Source of the DNA: Mesorhizobium sp.
GTDB taxonomy: Bacteria > Pseudomonadota > Alphaproteobacteria > Rhizobiales > Rhizobiaceae
DNA length: 33,883 nucleotides
Direction of reading: 5' to 3'
Assembly (NCBI GenBank): GCA_022833215.1
Contig: JAIPUZ010000121.1
Span: 1-33,883, forward strand
Of this stretch, positions 17,985 through 25,563 are shown one piece after another; positions within the stretch are counted from its first letter, which is position 1; each line of letters starts with the position of its first letter. The translations under genes were made by a program, and so were the position numbers. The notes beneath the pieces are model-generated. The model did no database searches, was not told the DNA's origin, and saw only the letters and a list, made by a program, of their open reading frames with translations.

Positions 17985-20900
17985 TCAGATGACCCTCACA
18001 ACGCCCGCCGCAAGCGGGATCATGGTCGGATCGACCTGCTGCCTGCGTGAAACGCGATCAAGCTTGGTCTTCAACTGCTCCTCCTCTTTCCTGATAAGGC
18101 CTTCCGTCATCGCAACGGGTCGCAGGTTCCCTTCCGCGCGAAACCGGGCGACGCGGGCCTTCAAGCCTTCGATGCGGCGGCTCGCGAGCTTTTCGGCGCT
18201 GGTACGCTGCTGATCGCAGCGCACCTTGTTCTCCGCCTCAAAATCGGAAAGGCGCTCCGAAAACGCATCCCCCAACGCTTCTTCGCATTCCACGGCGGCA
18301 TTGCAGATGACCTCGATGTCCGGGAGTACGTTGACCGCGTTCGGCAGCTTCTCGCCCGCGCGCGAGGCGACGGTAATCAGCGCCTCGGCCTCCGACGCCC
18401 CGAGTGTGCGGCCGCTTCCCAGCGGCTTCACCCTGAATGCAAGCGACTGATCGGATTTCAGGCCGTTGAACGACCAGCGGTGGGCGCTGAATACATAGTC
18501 GCCGGGCGTGACGCCGGCGTCCTGCGCCGGGATTTTTATCGCTGTGACGCGATGGAGCTGACTTTGGTCGTCTTCGTAGCTGAAGCGTATCCATTGTATG
18601 AGGGGATGGCTTGGCTCGATGAACTCCGCCTCGCTGGAAACCTCGTCGGCGCGGCGCGGATCGAAAATGCACAAGATCGGCCTCCCGCTTCGATGAAGCT
18701 GCGTTCTCGTCGATGGCCGCGTCTCAGATATGAAGTAGCCCAGCGCGCGCCGCGCTTCCTCCGAGAGAGCTATGCGCAGGGCGTACTCCGCGCCCGCGCC
18801 CGCCTCAAATTTCGTGCCGGGAAAATTGCGCGCGAAGAAATCCTCGACGAGGGACTGGAGCTCGCTTGCGCTAAGCCACCTGCCCTTTTCACGGCTGTCG
18901 CTGATATGGTCGAGGATGTAGTCGGAAAACCCGACAAGGTTGACCGCCTCTTCCTCCAGGCGCTGCTGTTCCCGCTGCGTGTTGCAGATTGCCAGCTCCG
19001 CCTCGTGGGATTTTCGTTCGCGCTCCTCGTCCGTCAGGGTTGGATCGAGCAGGTTGACGAGCAACTGCTCCGTTACTTCCCCGAGAATGTCTTCGAGATC
19101 GCCGATGCTCTCGCGGAACACGTTGATGCGATCGTACAGCCTCATCAGGATCCGGTCTTCGATGGTGTTCTCGACGACCATATTGATGATCGAGATGCGT
19201 TCCGCTTTCTGCCCCAGCCGGTCGAGGCGGCCGATCCGCTGCTCGACCCTCATGGGATTCCAGGGAAGGTCGTAGTTCACGATAAAGCGGCAGAACTGAA
19301 GGTCGATACCCTCGCTTCCGACTTCGGAAGAGAGCAGGACCGACGGCCCCTCGGGCCGGGCGAAGGCGCGGATCAGATCGTCTTTGTCTTTGCCCATGTC
19401 CCCCATGATCAGCGCCGCATTGATCCCGTCGGCCTTCAGACGTCGCGCGAGGTATTTGAGGGTGCCGCGATAGAAGGCGAAGATGACGAACTTCTCGCGC
19501 GGATTTCGTTTCAGCTCATTCGCAAGAAACTGCTGGAGCGCGCGATACTTTTCATCGCCCTTTTCCAGCGCGCCCAGCTCGTGCTTGACGCCCATGTCGG
19601 GCGGGACGGCATCGACGGCATCGTCGCTATTTTTGTTGCCCTGCGGCTCCGAACGAAGCTGCGGCGAAATCCCGAAGTCCTCCCACAGAAGCTCTTCGAT
19701 GAGGCCCTTGTCGCCCCAGCTTTCGAGCGCGCCGACGATAGAGCTCGCCATCTGCCTCTGCCGGGCGATCAGCGAGAATAGCGACACACCGGTTTTGCCC
19801 GCCGCTTCGTCGCGCAGGCGGCTGGTGACATGGTCGTAGAGCTGCTTTTCGTCCGCGCTGAACCTGACGCTGAGAACCTGGGGCGCCCGCTCGACGCGCC
19901 GCTCCAGAACTTCGCGTTTCCGGCTTCGGGTCATGTATTGCGAAAGGAGCGAGCGCGATTCCAGAAGCCGGAGAATCTCCACCCGCCGCTCGGCATCGCT
20001 GGAGTCAGCGCGAAGATGCTCCTTGATGCGGGCAAGGACGGCGTCATTCTTGAAGTAATCGGACTTCTCGGCCTCGGAAATCGCCTTCAGCGCCGCTGGA
20101 ATATCGGCAGGCTGCTGCCATAGCGCCCTTTGCGCGCGCACGATGCAGGAGTTCGCCGAAAGCATTTCCCCAAAGAGGTATGAATCGTAGAACTGATCGG
20201 GATCGATCAGGCGCAGAAGCTGGTAAAGATTGTCGCTGCCGATCTGGATCGGCGTTGCGGTGAGCAGCACAAAATGATGCGCTGCCTCTCTTAGAAGGCG
20301 GGCAAGCCGGTTGTTCGCGGTCGAGGGGTTCCGGAGATAGTGGGCCTCGTCGATGACGACGTGATCGAAGAGAGCGAACTCCTCGCTGGCCGTGTTCTCG
20401 TCGAGAATGCGGGCGAATTGCGCCCTGACGCCGCCGACATTCTCATCGTCATAGTTGGCGGGGGGGCGTAACCCTTCCAGGCTCGTGATGTAGACAAAAG
20501 ACTCCGCGCTCCTGTAGCTGGCGATGTCCTTCACCCGCTCATAAAGGGCGCTCGCGGAAACGATTTCGCCGGTTATGTTGAAGCGCTTGCGCAGATCCTC
20601 GCGCCACTTCTCGCGCAACATTGCAGGACAGATGATCAATAGCCGCCTGGCTGAATGGCGGGCCTGTATTTCCTTCCAGATATACGTTGCTTCGATGGTT
20701 TTCCCGAGACCGACTTCGTCGGCGATCAGCATCCGGCCGATCGGGGATTCGATAAAACGCATGACCGGCTTAAACTGGTGCGGATAGAAGTCGGTGTTGC
20801 TGGCTTCCATCGAATAGAAGACGTTGGTCAACTCACCTTTGATCTTCTCGAAGGTCAAGACCCGCCTAAGGTCGCTAGGGCCGCCGAATGAACCGGCCTC

Positions 20901-21131
20901 AAGCAGATCAAAGATCTGCACCTCCTCCGCGATCGGCTCCAGTAGCTCGTAACGCTTGTATTGCTTTTCGTTCGGGCCGAAATCCACTTCGACCAATAGG
21001 AAGGTGCCTGCCTTCTTGATCCTGCCGGTGGTCGTTCCCTGCCTGCCCGGGTTGTCGCGGAGCCGAACGCGCGCGCCCCTCGCTTCCGGGTTCCAACTGG
21101 CCAACTCTTCTTCCTGCATTATTCCCGGCAT
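17985..21131 (-). CDS. RapA/SNF2-type superfamily 2 helicase
   Basis: A 1048-residue DNA-dependent ATPase. Residues about 18-65 (VRLRDNP...GTTTGRI...LVEVDFG) look like a small SH3/Tudor-type barrel, as at the N-terminus of RapA. Then come YPHQFKPV (116-123), motif I DEVGLGKT (138-145), motif II DEAH (261-264), motif III TATP (291-294), and in the second RecA-like domain SSEVGSEGIDLQ and NPMRVEQRIGRLDRLGQ (motifs V and VI). The C-terminal 150 residues are rich in charged coiled-coil-like helices. Start choice: ATG at 21129-21131 has AAGGGGAGG directly upstream; a TTG at 21198-21200 would add 23 residues. It is first in an operon with the Hsp70-like gene. Such enzymes push or remodel protein-DNA complexes; helicase unwinding itself is not implied. 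It may be a stand-alone defence or recycling factor. Confidence 0.9.
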   Translation of the reverse strand: MPGIMQEEELASWNPEARGARVRLRDNPGRQGTTTGRIKKAGTFLLVEVDFGPNEKQYKRYELLEPIAEEVQIFDLLEAGSFGGPSDLRRVLTFEKIKGELTNVFYSMEASNTDFYPHQFKPVMRFIESPIGRMLIADEVGLGKTIEATYIWKEIQARHSARRLLIICPAMLREKWREDLRKRFNITGEIVSASALYERVKDIASYRSAESFVYITSLEGLRPPANYDDENVGGVRAQFARILDENTASEEFALFDHVVIDEAHYLRNPSTANNRLARLLREAAHHFVLLTATPIQIGSDNLYQLLRLIDPDQFYDSYLFGEMLSANSCIVRAQRALWQQPADIPAALKAISEAEKSDYFKNDAVLARIKEHLRADSSDAERRVEILRLLESRSLLSQYMTRSRKREVLERRVERAPQVLSVRFSADEKQLYDHVTSRLRDEAAGKTGVSLFSLIARQRQMASSIVGALESWGDKGLIEELLWEDFGISPQLRSEPQGNKNSDDAVDAVPPDMGVKHELGALEKGDEKYRALQQFLANELKRNPREKFVIFAFYRGTLKYLARRLKADGINAALIMGDMGKDKDDLIRAFARPEGPSVLLSSEVGSEGIDLQFCRFIVNYDLPWNPMRVEQRIGRLDRLGQKAERISIINMVVENTIEDRILMRLYDRINVFRESIGDLEDILGEVTEQLLVNLLDPTLTDEERERKSHEAELAICNTQREQQRLEEEAVNLVGFSDYILDHISDSREKGRWLSASELQSLVEDFFARNFPGTKFEAGAGAEYALRIALSEEARRALGYFISETRPSTRTQLHRSGRPILCIFDPRRADEVSSEAEFIEPSHPLIQWIRFSYEDDQSQLHRVTAIKIPAQDAGVTPGDYVFSAHRWSFNGLKSDQSLAFRVKPLGSGRTLGASEAEALITVASRAGEKLPNAVNVLPDIEVICNAAVECEEALGDAFSERLSDFEAENKVRCDQQRTSAEKLASRRIEGLKARVARFRAEGNLRPVAMTEGLIRKEEEQLKTKLDRVSRRQQVDPTMIPLAAGVVRVI

Positions 21132-21254
21132 TGCCTCCCCTTGCGCAACATCAAAGTGGTGATCCACATCGGTAGTCGCTTTGTCGGAATCTCCTTCCAA
21201 CCCGAATCACAGAATAATCTATGTCCACCCTCTTTGGCGCTTAGATTAGCTCTA

Positions 21255-21536
21255 CTACGATAATCTATCCCGTTTCTCCTCTTCGTCGACGATACTTTTA
21301 ACGACCTCATAGTTCATCGGCGCATCGCTGATCCGCGCGACTTCTGCCGCCACTTTCGCCCAATGTAGAAAGGCATGGCCATCGCCGGCAAAGCGGGCAC
21401 GAGCCGCGGCCCGTTGCGCATCATAGTAAGCAGAAGCAGGATCTCGCTCGATCAACAGCCGGGCATCATGCTGAAAAAGCCGCCTCAGTTGCCGCCGCCT
21501 TTCAACCCACGCCGTAATGGCGGACAATAGGCCCAT
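21255..21536 (-). CDS. Small conserved-type protein upstream of the helicase operon
   Basis: A 93-residue predicted cytoplasmic protein, function unknown. It has a basic N-terminal helix (WVERRRQLRRLFQHDARLLIE), then an alanine/arginine helix with AYYDAQRAAARARFAGDG and a conserved-looking HFWAKVAAEVARIS-type stretch (HAFLHWAKVAAEVARISD), and an acidic tail. I recall similar uncharacterised proteins in rhizobia but cannot name a family. Its ATG (21534-21536) overlaps the ATG of the divergent nuclease gene (21535-21537). It ends 123 bases before the helicase start on the same strand, so it could be the first gene of that transcript. Confidence 0.6.
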   Translation of the reverse strand: MGLLSAITAWVERRRQLRRLFQHDARLLIERDPASAYYDAQRAAARARFAGDGHAFLHWAKVAAEVARISDAPMNYEVVKSIVDEEEKRDRLS

Positions 21537-22275
21537 GATTCGTCGCCTCGCCCTGTTTCCCCTCGTCGCCACTATACTGCTTGCAGACCAGACTGTTGCT
21601 GCAACGGCCACGACAATAACAGGCGCCGCGAGAATTTCCGACGGGGATACGATATCGATAGAGGACATGAGGATCCGGTTGAACGGCATCGATGCGCCGG
21701 AGACCGATCAGGTCTGCATCGACACCGCCGAAAAGACCTACGCCTGCGGGATCGCCGCGCGCGACGCGTTGGTCCGATTGGTTCATGACCGCATGGTTAC
21801 CTGCACGGGTAGTGAGACCGACCGCTATGACCGGCGCATCATGACCTGCTTTGTTGGCGAGATGGAGATCAACGCGGCAATGGTAGCCGGAGGCTGGGCG
21901 CTCGCGTTCAGGCGCTACTCGGATATCTATGTTGGCGAGGAACAGATCGCGCGCACAAAGCAGGCAGGTCTGTGGTCCGGCGCATTCATTGCTCCGTGGG
22001 ATTGGCGCCATCGTGGTCCGCAGACCGAGATTCTGGGCGCCTTGTCGGTGCCGATCATTGCGCAGCAGCATCTCCTGCCGCAACCGGTGGCGTCAGCAAT
22101 TCCGACAACTGGCTGCCAGATCAAGGGCAACATCAGCCGCAACGGCAACCGCATCTATCATGTGCCGGGCCAAAAGGACTACGACAAGACCAAGATCACC
22201 GAGGGCAAGGGCGAACGCTGGTTTTGCACGGAGGACGAAGCGCAGGCTGCCGGTTGGCGGCGGGCTCGGAACTAA
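21535..22275 (+). CDS. Secreted thermonuclease-like (SNase) protein
   Basis: Staphylococcal-nuclease-family Ca-dependent nuclease with a signal peptide (MIRRLALFPLVATILLADQTVA). The 246-residue product has the OB-fold core: GDTISIEDMRIRLNGIDAPE, with the Arg and acidic residues of the active site, DRYDRRIMTC carrying the second arginine, then MVAGGWALAFRRYS and QAGLWSGAFIAPWDWR. The C-terminal about 55 residues (GCQIKGNIS...RIYHVPGQ...ERWFCTEDEAQAAGWRRA) form a separate conserved module often attached to rhizobial SNases. Probably periplasmic or exported. An ATG at 21517 would add 6 residues. Its stop overlaps the stop of the convergent HTH gene by four bases. Confidence 0.85.
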   Translation: MIRRLALFPLVATILLADQTVAATATTITGAARISDGDTISIEDMRIRLNGIDAPETDQVCIDTAEKTYACGIAARDALVRLVHDRMVTCTGSETDRYDRRIMTCFVGEMEINAAMVAGGWALAFRRYSDIYVGEEQIARTKQAGLWSGAFIAPWDWRHRGPQTEILGALSVPIIAQQHLLPQPVASAIPTTGCQIKGNISRNGNRIYHVPGQKDYDKTKITEGKGERWFCTEDEAQAAGWRRARN

Positions 22276-22676
22276 CCCGTTCGAGAACCAACAGCACCGA
22301 ATACAGCTTCCACCTGCTCCGCCCACGGCAGGTCTGCGACCGCGACCAGATCGCTGAGTGATAACGCTGGCGGAATGCGGTGGATGACGAGCTTCTCCAG
22401 CACGTCCGGCGCGAGCCAGGCCAGTCGCATCATGCGGCTGACAAAACGGTCGGTCACCTTCTCGGTCATGGCGATGTCGGCAATGGTCGAGGCCTCGCCG
22501 CGCTCGATCCTGCGCCGCCAGTTCCATGCGCGGGCGATGGCGCGCAGCACATGCGCATCCTGCGCTCGCTTCTCGGCGGGTCCGTGGTCGGCCGGCGGTA
22601 GGATCTTCGGGCGGCCGTTCTTTTTGCGGAAGGTGAGCGGGATGACCACGCGGATGGTATTGGCGCTGTTCATCAT
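22272..22676 (-). CDS. ParB-like helix-turn-helix protein of the recombinase operon
   Basis: A 134-residue protein. The central part STIADIAMTEKVTDRFVSRMMRLAWLAPDVLEKLV looks like the HTH of ParB/KorB-type proteins, followed by an LSLSDLVAVADLPWAEQ segment. This kind of small protein regularly accompanies DUF2924 and serine recombinase genes in alphaproteobacterial mobile DNA; its role is not established. Its ATG overlaps the recombinase stop (ATGA), making it the last gene of the operon. It may act as an accessory DNA-binding factor for recombination or as regulator; both are inference. Confidence 0.75.
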   Translation of the reverse strand: MMNSANTIRVVIPLTFRKKNGRPKILPPADHGPAEKRAQDAHVLRAIARAWNWRRRIERGEASTIADIAMTEKVTDRFVSRMMRLAWLAPDVLEKLVIHRIPPALSLSDLVAVADLPWAEQVEAVFGAVGSRTG

Positions 22677-23992
22677 GCGGCGTCCTTTTCCGTCTGCGGC
22701 GCCATCATCTGGCGTGCCAGCGAACCGATGCCGTCATGGCGCAGGTCGACGGCGATGCCGGCCGCTCCTACCGTGACGCGGGCCACCAGAAGCTGGACGA
22801 TGCGCGCCTGCTCAGCCGGAAACAGCGACGCCCACAGCGCGTCGAACTCGCGGAGTGCAGCGATGATGGCCTTGTCATCAATGTCCGGCCTGTCGGCTTG
22901 CAGGGCGGCGAGCGCCCGGGCCCGGATCTCGGGCGTCGCGATCATGCGGCGGATTTCGCCGATGACGGCATCCTCCACCATGCCAGCGGCAAGGCGCTGC
23001 GGTCCTGCGGCATCGGTCGGCCGGCTCCGGATCAGGTCCATCGAGGTGTAGTAGCGGTAGAGCTTGGCTCCCTTCTTCGTTGCCGTCGGCGTCATCGCCG
23101 CGCCGGTGTCGGTGAAGATCAGCCCTTTCAGCAGCGCCGGCGTTGCGCTACGCGTATTGCTGGCGCGCTGGCGCGGGCTCGTCTGCAGGATGGCATGAAC
23201 CTTGTCCCACAGCGCACGGTCGATGATGGCCTCGTGCTCGCCGGGATAGGAGGTGCCCTTGTGCACCGCCTCGCCGATATAGACCCGGTTGTTGATCAGC
23301 TTGTAGAGAAAGCCCTTGTCGATCGGCTTGCCGCGCCGGGTGCGGACGTTCTCGGCGGCCAGCGACTTCGCCAGCACGGTGGCCGAGCCGACGCTGACGA
23401 AGCGTTCGAAGATCATCCGGACTGTGGCGGCTTCCGTTTCCTCGATCAGCAGCTTGCGATTTTCAACTCGATAGCCGAGCGGCACGAAGCCGCCCATCCA
23501 CATGCCGCGCTTGCGCGAGGCGGCGATCTTGTCGCGGATGCGCTCGCCGATCACCTCCCGCTCGAACTGCGCGAAGCTGAGGAGGATATTCAGGGTCAAG
23601 CGTCCCATCGAGGTGGTGGTGTTGAACGACTGCGTCACCGACACGAAGGTCACCTGATTGCGGTCGAAGATCTCGACCAGCTTGGCGAAATCCATCAGCG
23701 AGCGCGACAGGCGGTCGATCTTGTAGACGACGATGACGTCGATCAGTCCCGCCTCGACATCGGCCAGCAGCCGCTGCAATGCAGGCCGCTCCAGCGTGCC
23801 GCCGGAATGGCCACCGTCGTCATAGCGTTCACGGATGGCGGCAAACCCTTCCGAGCGCTGGCTGGCTACATAGGCCTCGCAGGATTCACGCTGGGCGTCG
23901 AGCGAGTTGAATTCCATGTCGAGCCCTTCCTCACTCGACTTGCGGGTGTAAATCGCGCAACGCAAACGGCGCTGAGCTTGTGCAGTGTTCAT
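22673..23992 (-). CDS. Serine recombinase (resolvase/invertase N-terminus, recombinase domain)
   Basis: A site-specific recombinase of 439 residues. The N-terminal catalytic domain has YTRKSSEEG with nucleophile S19, LDAQRESCEAYV, YDDGGHSGGTLERPALQRLL and VVYKIDRLSRS. It is followed by the recombinase domain (PLGYRVENRKLLIEETEAATVRMIFERF, then FLYKLINNRVYIGEAVHKG) and a region in the place of the zinc ribbon (LLKGLIFTDTGAAMTPT...LYRYYTS). This region lacks all the usual cysteines. The total length is short for a large serine integrase. Start and stop overlap the neighbours by ATGA on both sides. It could integrate/excise the element or invert DNA; attachment sites are not identified. Confidence 0.92.
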   Translation of the reverse strand: MNTAQAQRRLRCAIYTRKSSEEGLDMEFNSLDAQRESCEAYVASQRSEGFAAIRERYDDGGHSGGTLERPALQRLLADVEAGLIDVIVVYKIDRLSRSLMDFAKLVEIFDRNQVTFVSVTQSFNTTTSMGRLTLNILLSFAQFEREVIGERIRDKIAASRKRGMWMGGFVPLGYRVENRKLLIEETEAATVRMIFERFVSVGSATVLAKSLAAENVRTRRGKPIDKGFLYKLINNRVYIGEAVHKGTSYPGEHEAIIDRALWDKVHAILQTSPRQRASNTRSATPALLKGLIFTDTGAAMTPTATKKGAKLYRYYTSMDLIRSRPTDAAGPQRLAAGMVEDAVIGEIRRMIATPEIRARALAALQADRPDIDDKAIIAALREFDALWASLFPAEQARIVQLLVARVTVGAAGIAVDLRHDGIGSLARQMMAPQTEKDAA

Positions 23993-24501
23993 CGTTCGAT
24001 CCTCCGCGCGTCACCCAGTCCGAAGAAGCGGTATCCGTTCCAGTTGCTGCCGGAGATCGCTCTCGCGGCGGCCGACAGCGACTTGAAGCGACGGCCCTGC
24101 CATTCGAACCCGTCGCGCATTACGGTCACCGTGTGCTCGACACCATCCCACTCCCGAACCAGCCGCGTGCCGATGACCGGATTGCGCGGATCCGCAATGA
24201 TCGCCTTGCGACCGGAATTGCCGTCGATCTCGTCGGCCAGCAGGTCCAGTATCTTGCGAGTCTCACGGGAAAGCCCGCCAAGGGCCAGTTCCTGGATGCG
24301 CCAGGCCAGCCGCATTTCGAGATAGCCGCGGCTGTTGTTCGGCGCTGGCGCCGCGAACAAGGCCTCCCACTCGGCTTTCAGCTCCCTAACCGACATGCGC
24401 TTCAGCGCCGCCAGCCTGGCCAGCACCGGCGTGTCCGCCGCCATTTTTTCATGCTGCTGGTTCTGTTTCGATCCAGCCCGTTTCGTCGTTTCCGACATCA
24501 T
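23989..24501 (-). CDS. DUF2924-type protein, recombinase partner
   Basis: A 170-residue protein resembling the DUF2924 family found beside serine recombinases. Features: VLARLAALKRMSVRELKAEWEALFAAPAP near the N-terminus, YLEMRLAWRIQELALGGLSRET, then a C-terminal beta-rich segment GTRLVREWDGVEHTVTVMRDGFEWQGRRFKSLSAAARAISGSNWNGYRFFGL, which looks like a small DNA-binding DUF/RAMA-type fold. GGAGGGCA precedes the ATG. It overlaps the recombinase start by ATGA and is itself entered by ATGA from the 74-residue gene. A role as accessory or directionality factor is inference. Confidence 0.85.
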   Translation of the reverse strand: MMSETTKRAGSKQNQQHEKMAADTPVLARLAALKRMSVRELKAEWEALFAAPAPNNSRGYLEMRLAWRIQELALGGLSRETRKILDLLADEIDGNSGRKAIIADPRNPVIGTRLVREWDGVEHTVTVMRDGFEWQGRRFKSLSAAARAISGSNWNGYRFFGLGDARRIER

Positions 24502-24722
24502 TGCCCTCCAACTCGGTTGCTCGGTTTACGGCGACCAACACGGCGTTTGAGGGCGAGAATGTCGAATGAACTGTCTCTAACGGCGGCAGATAAATGACTG
24601 GACTGTTCGGGCAGAACCCGCCCCAACCCGGCGGCGAGAATCCGGCCGAGTTCGGCAAGCCGCTCATCGCTCGTCATGCGCTCGGGCGACAAGGGGTTCG
24701 GGGCGCAGGAGATGTCGTGCAT
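24498..24722 (-). CDS. Small protein heading the recombinase operon
   Basis: A 74-residue frame ending with an ATGA overlap into the DUF2924-type gene. Visible: LSPERMTSDERLAELGRILAAGLGRVLPEQSS, a short amphipathic helix, and a very basic tail KRRVGRRKPSNRVGG. Similar short proteins precede DUF2924 genes in other alphaproteobacterial elements, in my recollection. The overlap and position support a real gene; the ribosome site is weak. Function unknown. Confidence 0.6.
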   Translation of the reverse strand: MHDISCAPNPLSPERMTSDERLAELGRILAAGLGRVLPEQSSHLSAAVRDSSFDILALKRRVGRRKPSNRVGGQ

Positions 24723-24777
24723 GAGACCGTTCGCAATCGATACTGATGAGCAAACGGTAAGCGCAAAATCCTAGAAC

Positions 24778-24799
24778 ACAAGCAATTTCAAATGCTTGT
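24778..24799. promoter_or_regulatory. Perfect dyad upstream of the recombinase operon
   Basis: ACAAGCA-ATTTCAAA-TGCTTGT, a perfect 7-base inverted repeat around 8 bases, sits in the 117-base gap between the end of the 240-residue gene and the start of the recombinase operon. The spacing (two half-sites about 15 bases centre to centre) is like that of an operator for a dimeric regulator, or a recombination half-site pair. Confidence 0.45.
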
Positions 24800-24839
24800 C
24801 TGGTTTCTGCGAAATCATTCGAGCCGGGTCGTGTTTGTT

Positions 24840-25562
24840 TTAGTGGCGTACCGCCTGCCGCACCTCGTTGTCGGTGCTCAGATGGAGCGCCGCGCGCCAT
24901 AGCGGCGTCTTCATGAATACGCGTTGCTCGAATCGTCTTGCACCGTCAGCGCGTTCCTCATTCAACAATCCTGTCCAGCAGAGAGGGCGAAGCACGTAGA
25001 TATAGAGGTCGCCAAGGACCCCATCGAACCCTCCTGCTTGCTCTGCCGGCCCATAGAATGTGCGCCGGATTTCTGCGCCAGTAACACCGTTCTCGGCCTC
25101 AACATTCAGCACATTGAGGAAAGTGTCCCAGTTGCCCAGCGGTCGCTCCTGCCGCCGCGAAAACCGCAGGTGGTCGACCTCGAAGAGATAGAATGGCGTG
25201 ATGATCCCGAAAAGGCGACCAGGACGGCCTGTCAGGGACTGGCCCGCCCGAGTCAACGCGAACCGCCCCTTGTAGTGACGGCCGATCTTCAGGGCGATCA
25301 TCAGATCGTGCAGCTCCATCAGCGGCCCGAAATCTGTTTCGTTGAGCACCTTGTTGATGGAGAAGAGGTCGGTTTCCGAATATTCTGGCCATTCGAACTC
25401 GGCAGCGGCCCAATGGACGAAGGCACGTTTGAAGGCCTTGGACGGGGTCAGAGGGATTCCACCATGTTCGCCGATATAGGCGAATGTTTTTTCGAGCGCA
25501 CGCACCATGGGTGAATGGGCAAGCGCCGGATTGGCATCGTCCACTTCCCGAAACGAGATCAT
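24840..25562 (-). CDS. Unknown protein coupled to the phage-type repressor
   Basis: A 240-residue protein that I cannot assign with confidence. It opens MISFREVDDANPALAHSP, has GGIPLTPSKAFKRAFVHWAAAEFEWPEYSETDLF, a middle part GPLMELHDLMIALKIGRHYKGRFALTRAGQSL, and a C-terminal part with FYLFEVDHLRFSRRQE and YVLRPLCWTGLLNE. It appears mostly helical with a possible winged-helix-like segment (FALTRAGQSLTGRPGRLF). The ATG at 25560-25562 lies one base after the stop of the repressor gene (TGA-G-ATG), with GGGAGATC before it, so it is translationally coupled. Its job is probably tied to the repressor switch; partner or antirepressor are guesses. Confidence 0.7.
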   Translation of the reverse strand: MISFREVDDANPALAHSPMVRALEKTFAYIGEHGGIPLTPSKAFKRAFVHWAAAEFEWPEYSETDLFSINKVLNETDFGPLMELHDLMIALKIGRHYKGRFALTRAGQSLTGRPGRLFGIITPFYLFEVDHLRFSRRQERPLGNWDTFLNVLNVEAENGVTGAEIRRTFYGPAEQAGGFDGVLGDLYIYVLRPLCWTGLLNEERADGARRFEQRVFMKTPLWRAALHLSTDNEVRQAVRH

Positions 25563-25563
25563 C

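Noticed and set aside
17985-21131. DISARM-type drmD or a BREX component
   Set aside because: The helicase has SNF2/RapA-type motifs, but no methyltransferase, drmA/B/C or pglZ/brx genes are nearby, so assignment to those systems is not supported.
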